64,000 nt of DNA from Bog-473 sp963730395 (GTDB lineage: Bacteria; Actinomycetota; Acidimicrobiia; Acidimicrobiales; RAAP-2). Within the stretch, counting starts at the first letter, position 1; every line of letters begins with the position of its first letter. Positions 55,718 through 64,000 of the stretch are shown piece by piece. The stretch spans positions 1 to 64,000 of the forward strand of contig CAVSSK010000018.1 in the NCBI GenBank assembly GCA_963730395.1, in the 5' to 3' direction. The position numbers and the translations under genes are program-made. The notes beneath the pieces are model-generated. The model was not told the DNA's origin and searched no databases. It saw only the letters and a program-made list of their open reading frames with translations.

Positions 55718-56914
55718 TCACGACGGGAACCGCACCACCTCGCTGACCGCCGGGGCCTCCTCGGTCGGTGCTGGAACGCCCTGGTCGGGGCGCTCTTCCT
55801 CGTCGTCCCCGTTGCCCCGGCGCAGTCCGGGGTGGAAGAAGGTGTACAGGCCCACACCCAGGGCCGCCGCCCCGATCGGGATGAAGGCGTTGACCTGGTG
55901 CACGAAGAGCGGGAAGAGCAGGAAGCTCGACAGGATGGCCGTCCAGGCCCAGAGGATGATGACGCTGCGCCGGGGCCCGTGCCCGAGGCGGAGCAGGCGG
56001 TGGTGGATGTGCTCCTTGTCGGGCGTGTCGAACCCCCGGCCCCGCGCCGTTCGCCGCACGAAGGCGAAGGCCATGTCGACGAGGGGCACCCCGAGGATCA
56101 GCAGGGGGATGAACAGGGGGGCGAAGAAGAAGTAGGTCACGCCGCTGATGGGCACCGCCGTGGGGACGCGCCCGCCGATCACCATCGTCGACGCCGCCAT
56201 GAGGAGCCCGAGGAAGTGCGCGCCGGCGTCACCCATGAAGATGCGGGCCGGGTTGAAATTGAACGGGAGGAAGCCGAGACAGATGCCGCACGCGATCACG
56301 GCCACCAGGGGGCCGACGTTGTCGCTCGGGAGCAGACCCAGCCCCATCAGCCGGATGCCGTAGATCGCGAGGGCGCCCCCGCCGATGGCGACCACACCGG
56401 CCGCCAGGCCGTCGAGCCCGTCGATCAGGTTCACGGCGTTGGTCAGCGCGATCACCCATGCCGCGGTGATGAGCGGGATGATGCCGGGGGTCAGCACGAA
56501 GAAGCCGGCCAGCGGGATCTTGAGCTCGTACATGGTCACGCCGCTGAAATACAGGATGCTGGCGGCCAGGATCTGACCGGCCATCTTGGCCGGCGCCGAC
56601 ATGTCCCGGATGTCGTCGATCAATCCCACGGCGAACATCGCGCCGGCGGCGAGCACGACACCCGTCATCTCGGGCGAGTCCTGGAAGATCGGCCGCAACT
56701 GCGGCACGGCGGCTGCACCGAGGACCGCGGCCAGGAACCCGAGGAACATGGCGGCGCCGCCACCGTAGGGGATCGGCTTGGTGTGCACGCTGCGTTCGCC
56801 GGGATGAGCGACGTAGCCCACCCGCAGCGCGATGCGCTTGGCGGGGACGGTCAGTGCGGCGGTCGCGCCCGCGGCCATCAGCAGGACCAGGCCGTACCAC
56901 CCGACGTCAGGCAT
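55718..56914 (-). CDS. Polyprenyl-phosphate glycosyl-1-phosphate transferase, WecA/MraY family (398 aa)
   Basis: About ten helices and the family motifs: GLIDDIRDMSAPAKM (Asp pair), NAVNLIDGLDGLAAGV, NPARIFMGDAGAHFLG and the RGFDTPDKEHIHHRLL cytoplasmic loop. It transfers GlcNAc-1-phosphate or a similar sugar to decaprenyl phosphate, the first step of arabinogalactan, teichoic acid or polysaccharide linkage. The HIHH motif points to WecA/TagO rather than MraY. It follows glyA closely on the same strand. Confidence 0.92.
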   Translation of the reverse strand: MPDVGWYGLVLLMAAGATAALTVPAKRIALRVGYVAHPGERSVHTKPIPYGGGAAMFLGFLAAVLGAAAVPQLRPIFQDSPEMTGVVLAAGAMFAVGLIDDIRDMSAPAKMAGQILAASILYFSGVTMYELKIPLAGFFVLTPGIIPLITAAWVIALTNAVNLIDGLDGLAAGVVAIGGGALAIYGIRLMGLGLLPSDNVGPLVAVIACGICLGFLPFNFNPARIFMGDAGAHFLGLLMAASTMVIGGRVPTAVPISGVTYFFFAPLFIPLLILGVPLVDMAFAFVRRTARGRGFDTPDKEHIHHRLLRLGHGPRRSVIILWAWTAILSSFLLFPLFVHQVNAFIPIGAAALGVGLYTFFHPGLRRGNGDDEEERPDQGVPAPTEEAPAVSEVVRFPS

Positions 56915-56917
56915 GCA

Positions 56918-58201
56918 CTAGCCCACGAGGTCGCGATACGGCGGGAAGGCGGCGCACAAGGCGGCGACGTCGGACCGGACGGCCGAGAGCTCCCCTTCGT
57001 CGCTGCGGGCCTTGAGCGTGCGCACGATGAGGTCGGCCACGACGTGCATCTCGGTGATCCCCATGCCGGCCGTCGTCTCGGCGGCCGTCCCCAGGCGGAG
57101 GCCCGAGGTGAGGAAGGGCGAGCGCGGGTCGTCGGGGATGGTGTTGCGGTTGCAGGTGATGCCGGCCCGGTCCAGGACCTCTTGCGCCTCCTTGCCGGTG
57201 AGGTCGGCGTCGAACGGGCGCAGGTCGACGAGCAGCATGTGGTTGTCGGTCCCGCCGGAGACCAGGCGGAAGCCGTGCCCGACCAGGGCGTCGGCCAGGG
57301 CGGCCGCATTGGCGACGACCTGGGCCGCGTACTGGCGGAACTCGGGCCGAGCCGCCTCGGCGAAGGCCACCGCCTTGGCCGCGATGACGTGCTCGAGCGG
57401 CCCACCCTGCAGACCCGGGAACACGGCGCTGTCGATCTTCTTCGCCAGCCCTTCCCCGCACAGGATGGCGCCACCCCGCGGGCCGCGCAGCGTCTTGTGC
57501 GTGGTGAAGGTGACGACGTCGGCGACGCCGACCGGGCTCGGGTGCGCACCCCCGGCGATGAGCCCGGCCGGGTGCGCGGCGTCGAACATGAAGAGCGCCC
57601 CGACCGAGTCGGCGATCTCACGGAACGGCAGGGGGTCGATGACCCGGGCGTAGGCCGTCGAGCCGGCCACGATCAGCGCGGGCTTCTCCGTCTTGGCCAG
57701 GTGGGCCACCTGGTCGAAGTCGATCACCTCGCCGGGGTTCGTCTCGTCGTGCGACTCGGGCGTCACGCCGTAGGAGACGAAGCGCCAGAACTTCGAGACG
57801 ATGGAGGCGGGCGAGCCGTGAGTCAGGTGGCCGCCGTGGTCGAGCCGCATGGCGAGGATGGTCGCGCCCGGATCGAGGAGCGCCTGGTAGGCAGCCAGGT
57901 TGGCGTTGGCTCCGGCGTGCGGTTGGACGTTGGCGTGGTCGGCCCCGAACAGGGCGGTGGCACGGTCGCGGGCCAGGTCCTCGACCTCGTCGATGATCTG
58001 GTTGCCGCCGTAGTAGCGCCGGCCCGGGTAGCCCTCGCTGTACTTGTTCGTCAGCACCGAGCCCGAGGCGGCCAGCACGGCCGGCGAGGTGAAGTTCTCC
58101 GAGGCGATGAGCTGCAGGGTCGTCTGCTGGCGGTTCAGCTCCTGGCCGATCAGGTTCGCCACTTCGGGATCGGCGGCCAGCGCGGTCTCGTAGCTGCTCA
58201 T
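56918..58201 (-). CDS. glyA: Serine hydroxymethyltransferase (427 aa)
   Basis: PLP enzyme converting serine and tetrahydrofolate to glycine and methylene-tetrahydrofolate. The Schiff-base Lys is in TFTTHKTLRGPRGG; YPGRRYYGG, VQPHAGANANLAAY and the C-terminal GLRLGTAAETTAGM are conserved. It overlaps rpiB by four bases. No riboswitch is seen upstream, since rpiB leads the operon. Confidence 0.97.
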   Translation of the reverse strand: MSSYETALAADPEVANLIGQELNRQQTTLQLIASENFTSPAVLAASGSVLTNKYSEGYPGRRYYGGNQIIDEVEDLARDRATALFGADHANVQPHAGANANLAAYQALLDPGATILAMRLDHGGHLTHGSPASIVSKFWRFVSYGVTPESHDETNPGEVIDFDQVAHLAKTEKPALIVAGSTAYARVIDPLPFREIADSVGALFMFDAAHPAGLIAGGAHPSPVGVADVVTFTTHKTLRGPRGGAILCGEGLAKKIDSAVFPGLQGGPLEHVIAAKAVAFAEAARPEFRQYAAQVVANAAALADALVGHGFRLVSGGTDNHMLLVDLRPFDADLTGKEAQEVLDRAGITCNRNTIPDDPRSPFLTSGLRLGTAAETTAGMGITEMHVVADLIVRTLKARSDEGELSAVRSDVAALCAAFPPYRDLVG

Positions 58202-58674
58202 GAAGTCCCTTCCATCGGTGCGTGGTGGGCGAGCTCCCGGTCGAGGCCCGCCAGCTTCTCGATGCGGATGTCGTGCCGCCCGTGCTCCTCGGGCGCGGCC
58301 AGGAAGGCGGCCAGCGCCTCCACGGCGACGGTGGCGCCGGTCGTGCGGGCGCCCAGGCAGACCACGTTGGCGTGGGTGTGGCGCCGGGCCAACGCGGCCG
58401 TGGTCACGTCGTGGATGACCGCCGCCCGGACCCCGGCGACCTTGTTGGCGGCCATGGCGATCCCGTTGCCGGTCCCGCAGACGCAGAGCCCCAGGTCGGC
58501 CGATCCGCCGGCCACCGCCCGCCCGACGGCGGCCCCGAAGTCGGGGTAGTCCACCGACGCGCCCGCCTCGTGGGTGCCCAGGTCGTCGACCTCGTGGCCC
58601 GCTGCGGCCAACTCGGCCTTCAGGATCTCCTTCAGGTCGAACCCGGCGTGATCCGAGCCGGCGGCGACGCGCAT
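58198..58674 (-). CDS. rpiB: Ribose-5-phosphate isomerase B (158 aa)
   Basis: Interconverts ribose-5-phosphate and ribulose-5-phosphate. SDHAGFDLK, DYPDFG, the catalytic Cys in CGTGNGIAMAANK and RHTHANVVCLGART are all present. The ATG at 58674 gives the family start and lies back to back with the thiolase-like gene at 58739; the 64-bp gap must hold both promoters. Confidence 0.96.
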   Translation of the reverse strand: MRVAAGSDHAGFDLKEILKAELAAAGHEVDDLGTHEAGASVDYPDFGAAVGRAVAGGSADLGLCVCGTGNGIAMAANKVAGVRAAVIHDVTTAALARRHTHANVVCLGARTTGATVAVEALAAFLAAPEEHGRHDIRIEKLAGLDRELAHHAPMEGTS

Positions 58675-58738
58675 GAGAGTCGAGTGTACCGGGGCGCCGG
58701 GGAGGCCCCTGGGCGTGAACCGGTACGCTCCCCGGTCC

Positions 58739-60307
58739 ATGGCCCTCGACCCGCGCACCCCCGTGGTGGTCGGGGTGGGCCAGGCCGTCACGCCGCCCGA
58801 CGCCGGGCTGGAGCCGGCCGAGCGGCCCGAGCCGCTGGAGCTGATGGTGCGGGCGTTGCGGGCCGCGGCCGAGGACTGCGACGGGGTGGAGCCCGGGAGC
58901 GCAGCGCCGGCGGGGGCCGCGCTCATCCGGCGGGCGGACAGCATCCGGGTGGTGGTGCCGCTCGGGTGGCGCTCGGTGAACCCGGCGCTGCTCGTGGCGT
59001 CGCGCCTGGGGTTCGCCGAGGGCGACGAGCCCGCAGAGCTGATGTTGTCGGCCATCGGGGGGAACGCGCCGCAGGCGCTCATGCATGACGCCTGCCTCGC
59101 CATCGGCCGCGGCGACCGCGACGTCGTGCTGGTCGCCGGCGCCGAGGCCATGTACACCCGCGCCCTGGCCCGGCGGCACCCCGCCGGCACGCCCCTGGCC
59201 TGGTCCAGCCAGCCGGCCGAGTCGACCCCTCCCCCGGTCCCGTTCGGGCTGGAGAAGCCCGGCGCCACCGACCTCGAGATGCAGCGCGGCGTGCTCTTGC
59301 CGATCCACGCCTATCCCCTGTTCGAGAACGCGCTGCGCGCCGCCAACGGCTGGACGCTCGAGGAGCACGCCGCCCGGATCGGCTCGCTGTGGTCACGCTT
59401 CAGCGAGGTGGCCGCCGGCAATCCCCACGCGTGGATCCGCACGCCCCGCCCGGCCGGAGCGATCGTCACCCCCGGACCCGACAACCGGATGGTCTCGTTC
59501 CCCTACCCCAAGCTGTGCACGGCCAACATGCAGGTGGACCAGGGTGCCGGCTACATCGTCTGCTCGGTCGAAGCCGCCCGCGCCGCCGGTGTGCCCGAGG
59601 AGCGCTGGGTCTTCCCGCTGGCCGGCGCGGACGCCAACGACCACTGGTTCATCTCGCACCGGGCCGAGCTGCACCGCTCCCCCGCCATCCGGCTCGCCGG
59701 CGCGGCCGCGCTCGCGCTCGCCGGGCTCGGGATCGACGACGTCGCGTGGATCGACCTCTACTCGTGCTTCCCGGTCGTCGTGCAGATGGCGGCGGCCGAG
59801 CTCGGTCTGCCCATCGACGACCCGGCGCGGCCGCTGACGCTCACCGGAGGCCTCACGTTCGGCGGCGGGCCGGGCAACAACTACACCTCGCACGGGATCG
59901 CGCGAGCGGTCGGTGCGGTGCGCGCCGACCCCGGGACGGCGGCGCTCGTGACGGGGCTCGGGTGGTACGCCACCAAGCACTCCATCGGGATCTACGCCTC
60001 ACGCCCGCCGGCACACGGCGGCACCGAGCCCTTCGCCTGGCGTGACGTGCAGCCCGAGGTCGACGCACTGCCCCAGTGCCGGGTCGACTCCGAGGCGACC
60101 GGGCCCGTGCGCATCGAGACCTACACCGTCACCTTCGACCGCGACGGGGCCGTCGAGCGCGGCATCCTGGCCTGCCGGACCGCCGACGATCGCCGGGCCT
60201 GGGGCAACGTCAGCGACCCCGACGGCCTCTCGCTCCTCTGCGCCGAAGAGGGGGTCGGCCGTACCGGCCTCCTCGCCGCCGACGGCACGGTGACCCTCGA
60301 CGACTAG
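58739..60307 (+). CDS. Thiolase-like acetyl-CoA acetyltransferase family protein (522 aa)
   Basis: Thiolase fold with PVVVGVGQAV start, IGRGDRDVVLVAGAEAM and the C-terminal TLTGGLTFGGGPGNNYTSHG. The nucleophilic Cys region of true thiolases is GGNAPQALM here, so there is no Cys at the usual place. A C-terminal OB-like extension (ETYTVTFDRDGAVERGILA) is typical of this subfamily. It may act on CoA esters of sterols or fatty acids without classical thiolysis. It probably starts an operon with the amidohydrolase and the TauD-like gene. Confidence 0.85.
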   Translation: MALDPRTPVVVGVGQAVTPPDAGLEPAERPEPLELMVRALRAAAEDCDGVEPGSAAPAGAALIRRADSIRVVVPLGWRSVNPALLVASRLGFAEGDEPAELMLSAIGGNAPQALMHDACLAIGRGDRDVVLVAGAEAMYTRALARRHPAGTPLAWSSQPAESTPPPVPFGLEKPGATDLEMQRGVLLPIHAYPLFENALRAANGWTLEEHAARIGSLWSRFSEVAAGNPHAWIRTPRPAGAIVTPGPDNRMVSFPYPKLCTANMQVDQGAGYIVCSVEAARAAGVPEERWVFPLAGADANDHWFISHRAELHRSPAIRLAGAAALALAGLGIDDVAWIDLYSCFPVVVQMAAAELGLPIDDPARPLTLTGGLTFGGGPGNNYTSHGIARAVGAVRADPGTAALVTGLGWYATKHSIGIYASRPPAHGGTEPFAWRDVQPEVDALPQCRVDSEATGPVRIETYTVTFDRDGAVERGILACRTADDRRAWGNVSDPDGLSLLCAEEGVGRTGLLAADGTVTLDD

Positions 60308-60403
60308 GGCCCGGCGCCGGAGCGGGCGCCGCCTCGACGGGCGTACAGTTCGACCGACGAGCTTTCCCCGAGGGGCCCGGGGGCGACAGAGGGGCAGACA
60401 CCC

Positions 60404-62152
60404 ATGGCAGGCACGGCACACGACCTGGTGATCCGGGGCGGCCAGGTGGCCGACGGACGGGGCGGCGAGCCGGTCGCGGCGGACGTGGCGGTCGACGGCT
60501 CCACGATCGTCGCCGTCGGTCCGGTCACGGGACGGGGCAGCCAGGAGATCGACGCCACCGGGCTGCTGGTGACGCCGGGCTTCGTCGACATCCACACCCA
60601 CTACGACGGCCAGGCCACCTGGGACTCGCGGCTCACCCCGAGCAGCTGGCACGGCGTCACGACGGCGGTCATGGGCAACTGCGGCGTGGGCTTCGCGCCG
60701 GTGCGGCCCGACGCCCACGACCGGCTCATCTCCCTCATGGAGGGCGTCGAGGACATCCCCGGCGCCGTGCTCGATGAGGGCATCGAGTGGTCGTGGGAGA
60801 GCTTCGGCGAGTACCTGGACGCGGTCGAACGACGACCTCATGACATCGACCTGTGCGCGCAGCTCCCCCACGGGGCGCTGCGCCTCTACGTCATGGGCGA
60901 GCGGGCCGCCCGCCTGGAGGAGGCGACGGAGGAGGATGCGGCGGCCATGCGGCGGCTGGCCACCGAGGCGGTGCGGGCGGGCGCCATCGGGTTCTCGACC
61001 TCGCGCACTCTCAACCACCGCACGGCGACGGGCGACCCGACGCCGTCGCTGCGGGCCGGGGCGGACGAGCTCGAGGCGATCGCCAGCGGTGTGGCCGACG
61101 CCGGGTACGGCGTGATGGAGCTGATCTCGGACTTCTGGCCCGACCCCGACGCCGAGTTCGCGCTGATCCGGCGCCTCGTCGAGCGCACGGGCTGCCCGCT
61201 GTCGGTCTCGTTGGCCCAGAGCCACCAGCGGCCCGAGGCGTGGCGCGACCTTCTGGCACGGATCGAGCAGGCGGCAGCCGACGGGCTCCCCATCCGGGCC
61301 CAGGTGGCGCCCCGGCCGATCGGTCTGCTGCTCGGCCTCCAGGCGTCGTTCCACCCGTTCTCGGGGCACCCCGCGTTCAAGGAGATCGCCGGGCAGCCGC
61401 TTCAGGCGCAGGTGGCCGCGCTGCGCGACCCGACCTTCCGGGCCCGCCTTCTCCAGGGCGAGGACCCGGTCGGCTCCCTGCGGCGCCTGGTCGACTACGG
61501 CCGCATGTATCCGCTGGGCGAGGTGCCGGACTACGAGCCGGCGCCCGAGACCAGCGTGCAGCGCATGGCGGAGTCCCGCGGCGTGGACCCCGCCGAGCTC
61601 ACACTGGACCTGCTGGCGGAGGACGGTGGGCGTCGGTTCCTCCTCGTGCCGTTCTCCAACTACGCCGACGGCGACCTCGAGGCCTGCCGCGAGATGCTGG
61701 TGCACCCCGACACGGTCTTCGGGCTGGGCGACGGCGGCGCCCACGTCGGGATCATCTCCGACGCCAGCTTCCCCACCTACGCCCTCTCGCACTGGGCACG
61801 CGACCGCTCACACGGCCGCGTGCCGGTGGGTTGGGTGGTCGAGCAGCTCACCAGCGCCACTGCCCGCGCCGTCGGCCTGCACGATCGCGGCGTCGTGGCC
61901 GAGGGCATGCGCGCCGACCTCAACGTCATCGACTTCGACCACGTGCGCTGCGAAGCACCGGTCATGGCCTACGACCTGCCCGCCGGCGGCAAGCGTCTGC
62001 TCCAGCGGTCTCGCGGCTACAGGGCCACGGTCGTGGGAGGGCAGGTCACGTATCGAGACGGGGAGCCGACGGGCGCGCTGCCCGGGCGGCTCGTCCGGGC
62101 TGCGGGCCGAACCCGAGCGCGGCCGATGCAGAGCCGAGAGGAGACGACATGA
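60404..62152 (+). CDS. N-acyl-D-amino-acid deacylase-type amidohydrolase (582 aa)
   Basis: Zinc amidohydrolase fold with DLVIRGGQVADGRGGEP start, metal ligands in TPGFVDIHTHYDGQATWD, and FGLGDGGAHVGIISDASFPT near the end. GVTTAVMGNCGVGFAPV is typical of D-aminoacylases. It removes the acyl group from N-acyl-D-amino acids or a related amide. It overlaps the dioxygenase gene by four bases. Confidence 0.9.
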   Translation: MAGTAHDLVIRGGQVADGRGGEPVAADVAVDGSTIVAVGPVTGRGSQEIDATGLLVTPGFVDIHTHYDGQATWDSRLTPSSWHGVTTAVMGNCGVGFAPVRPDAHDRLISLMEGVEDIPGAVLDEGIEWSWESFGEYLDAVERRPHDIDLCAQLPHGALRLYVMGERAARLEEATEEDAAAMRRLATEAVRAGAIGFSTSRTLNHRTATGDPTPSLRAGADELEAIASGVADAGYGVMELISDFWPDPDAEFALIRRLVERTGCPLSVSLAQSHQRPEAWRDLLARIEQAAADGLPIRAQVAPRPIGLLLGLQASFHPFSGHPAFKEIAGQPLQAQVAALRDPTFRARLLQGEDPVGSLRRLVDYGRMYPLGEVPDYEPAPETSVQRMAESRGVDPAELTLDLLAEDGGRRFLLVPFSNYADGDLEACREMLVHPDTVFGLGDGGAHVGIISDASFPTYALSHWARDRSHGRVPVGWVVEQLTSATARAVGLHDRGVVAEGMRADLNVIDFDHVRCEAPVMAYDLPAGGKRLLQRSRGYRATVVGGQVTYRDGEPTGALPGRLVRAAGRTRARPMQSREETT

Positions 62153-63203
62153 CCGCTACGGACGAAGGCGTGCACGAGCTCGAGCCGGCGGCCGAGTGGC
62201 GGGCGGCCGACGTCGCCGACCCGGAGTCGTGGACGCTGCGCCTGAGCGCGGCCGACCACGCCGAGCTCGATGCCGCGCTGGCCACGGCGAAGAAGAAGAG
62301 CGCCGACCCGCTCGAGCTCGAACGCCAGGACTTCCCGCTCGACGGCCTGGCCGCCAAGCTCGACGCCGTCGTCGGCGTCCTCCTCGACGGCCGCGGCTTC
62401 GCCCGCATCGCCGCCCTGGACGCCGGGCGCTACAGCGACGAGGACCTGACGCTCCTGTACTGGGGCATCGGGCTGCATCTCGGCGAGCCCTGGGCGCAGA
62501 ACAAGCACGGACACGTGCTGGGTGACGTCACCGACCAGGGGAAGACGATCGACGACCCGACCGTGCGCGGCAACGAGCTCGGAGGCATCGCACTCGACTA
62601 CCACACCGACGGGTCCGACCTGGTGGGCCTGCTCTGCCTGCGCACGGCCCGCACGGGCGGGCTCTCGTGCGTCGCCAACGCCGTGGCGATCCACAACCAG
62701 CTCGTGCGCGAGTCCCCCACCTGGCCGCGGCGCTCTACGACCCGCTGCCCTACGACACACGCGGCGAGCAAGCCGAGGGCGCGGCGGCGTTCTACTCGGT
62801 GCCGGGCTTCACCGAGCACGCGGGCCGGTTGTTCGTGCGCTTCATCCCCCAGTACATCCTCGCCTCGCAGCGCCATCCCGACGCCCCCCGGCTGAGCCCC
62901 ACCGCCCGTGAGGCGATCGCGACGGTGTCGGCGCTGGCCAACGACCCGGACTACAACGTGTACATGGACCTGCAGCCGGGGGAGATGCAGTTCATCAACA
63001 ACTACCACGTGCTCCACGGGCGCACGGCCTACGAGGACGACGTCGCGCACGGCTACAAACGGCACCTCAAGCGGCTCTGGCTGGCCACGTACGCGCTGAC
63101 GGATCGCCCGGCGCACTTCGCCGCCCTCGGGCGGCGCAGCCACTGGGAGGCGCGGCGCTCGGTCAGCACGCTGCCGGCGGTGGAGCGGGCCGCCACGCCG
63201 TAG
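62149..63203 (+). CDS. TauD/TfdA-like Fe(II)/2-oxoglutarate oxygenase (one frameshift)
   Basis: Iron ligands H152-x-D154 in DYHTDGSDL and the distal His in NYHVLHGRTAYED fit the TauD-like fold. A missing C in the CCCCC at 62714-62718 breaks the frame; restored, the sequence reads RESPHLAAALYDPLPYD and continues to a stop at 63203. Substrate unknown; such enzymes hydroxylate small acids or amides. Coupling to the amidohydrolase suggests a shared catabolic pathway. Confidence 0.85.
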
Positions 63204-63228
63204 CTGCGGCGGCGAAGCAGCACGACCC

Positions 63229-63924
63229 TCAGCCTGGTTCGGGCTTCTTCGACCGGGAGAACCAGCGGCGCCGCGTGTGCATCAACATGGTCCCCTCTAT
63301 GAAGTTCGCGGGCAGCGCGCCCTCGCGCAGGACGCGGATCGGCGACACGGTGGCATCGACCAGCGTGGGGAGCGGCCCGTCGCGGCGTCCGCCGTCCACG
63401 ACGAGCGCCACGTCGGCCGCGTCGAAGGCCTTGGCCACTTCCTTGGGATCGGTGAAACTGAGCGGCACCGTGCGCCAGGGCCCATGCTCCCGGCACAGCT
63501 TGCGCAGCGCGCGGCCGTCGGGCATGCCCACCACGACGGCCCAGCCCCCCGATGCCGCGCCCGCCGACCCCCCGGCGTGCGCCCCGCTGGTGGTCTCGGC
63601 GCCCGAGAAGCCGCGGGGCACGAACACCTCGACCGGGCCGGGCCAGCAGCGATCGAGCAGCTGCCCGAGCTCGTCCGTCCAGCCCGAGGTCAGCGAACGC
63701 AGGGCCTCGGCGTACCCGACGGCGTAGTGGGGGCCCTCGGGGTCGGCCGCCAGCTCCTCCAATCGCGCCTCGGTCTCAGCCGGCCCGGCGCGCATGGCGA
63801 GGCAATAGCTGCCCACGGCCGGCACGGCGATGATGAGGCCCGCACCCAGCGCGGCGGCCACCGCGGTGTCCGCCACGCTCGTCAGCGGCGGGCGCTCCCC
63901 CCTGGCGTCGAGCTCGTCGGCCAT
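63229..63924 (-). CDS. Divergent Sua5/YrdC-domain protein (231 aa)
   Basis: YrdC-like fold with the first strand reading LIIAVPAVGSYCLAMRAG, where standard threonylcarbamoyl-AMP synthases have PTDTVYGLA. WPGPVEVFVPRG and VDATVSPIRVLREGALP are family-like later blocks. A Gly/Ala-rich insertion lies in the middle. The position directly after prmC is a common place for sua5/tsaC, so it may be the threonylcarbamoylation enzyme, but the changed substrate motif leaves doubt. Confidence 0.75.
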   Translation of the reverse strand: MADELDARGERPPLTSVADTAVAAALGAGLIIAVPAVGSYCLAMRAGPAETEARLEELAADPEGPHYAVGYAEALRSLTSGWTDELGQLLDRCWPGPVEVFVPRGFSGAETTSGAHAGGSAGAASGGWAVVVGMPDGRALRKLCREHGPWRTVPLSFTDPKEVAKAFDAADVALVVDGGRRDGPLPTLVDATVSPIRVLREGALPANFIEGTMLMHTRRRWFSRSKKPEPG

Positions 63925-63925
63925 G

Positions 63926-64000
63926 TCAGTTCGCCTCCCCGTTCACCCGCGCCACGAGAGCACGCGGCCGTCTCGCCAGGTCGGGCTCGACCCGCACGTC
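63926..64000 (-). CDS. prmC: C-terminal end of PrmC/HemK-type methyltransferase (partial)
   Basis: The last 24 codons (VRVEPDLARRPRALVARVNG and three more residues before the stop) match the end of release-factor glutamine methyltransferases. The gene continues beyond the window. It lies one base ahead of the YrdC-domain gene, the usual prmC-sua5 order. Confidence 0.7.
   Translation of the reverse strand, partial: DVRVEPDLARRPRALVARVNGEAN

Overview
The window is GC-rich with actinobacterial features: GTGA/ATGA start-stop overlaps, GTG starts, siroheme sulfite reductase with an APS reductase, and a MurA carrying Asp instead of the catalytic Cys. The order prmC - YrdC-like - (catabolic genes) - rpiB - glyA - wecA/mraY-like - atpZ/I-B-E-F-H-A-G-D-C - glpX - murA - meaB, an F420-hydrogenase-type beta subunit and very large secreted Ig-repeat proteins suggest an uncultured member of the Acidimicrobiia. 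That placement is inference only. Many conserved genes carry single-base frameshifts, several at C/G runs, so part of the apparent gene decay may be sequence error.

1-18.7 kb is accessory DNA: two genomic islands in tandem at the 3' end of a tRNA-Ala(CGC) gene (18601-18676, minus). Island A (about 1-8210) carries a TetR regulator, a DUF998 membrane protein, an FtsX-type ABC exporter and an AbiEi/AbiEii type IV toxin-antitoxin pair. Island B (about 8166-18645) carries a DUF4386 protein, an alpha/beta hydrolase, a histidine kinase/LuxR regulator pair, a decayed IS630 transposase between 243-bp direct repeats, a compact three-gene cassette of unknown function (15303-17093) and a frameshifted IS3 element. 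Each island begins with a partial tRNA copy. Each also has a tandem 10-bp repeat near both ends whose sequence is island-specific (TAAGGTCACG in A, TAAAGACACG in B), and the same excisionase-like HTH relic at its left end. No integrase gene is visible.

18.7-27.5 kb: a frameshifted membrane protein, then assimilatory sulfate reduction. On the minus strand are cysH (APS reductase), sulfite reductase, an F420/ferredoxin beta-subunit-like protein, a 105-aa protein and an ABC ATPase. Divergently transcribed are cysD, cysN and siroheme synthase. A perfect 8-bp inverted repeat lies between the divergent genes. 27.5-36.1 kb: two paralogous secreted proteins with a beta-propeller-like N-terminus and eight alternating Ig-like repeats each, followed by strong hairpins.

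36.2-47.9 kb: a membrane protein, galT, a polar amino-acid ABC transporter, trehalose synthase/maltokinase, enoyl-CoA hydratase, MeaB, MurA and GlpX. 47.9-55.5 kb: the complete F1Fo ATP synthase operon on the minus strand, with an unusual delta subunit whose N-terminal domain is duplicated. 55.7-64 kb: a polyprenyl-phosphate glycosyl-1-phosphate transferase, glyA and rpiB on the minus strand; a thiolase-like protein, a D-aminoacylase-type amidohydrolase and a TauD-like oxygenase on the plus strand; then a divergent YrdC-domain protein and the 3' tip of prmC.
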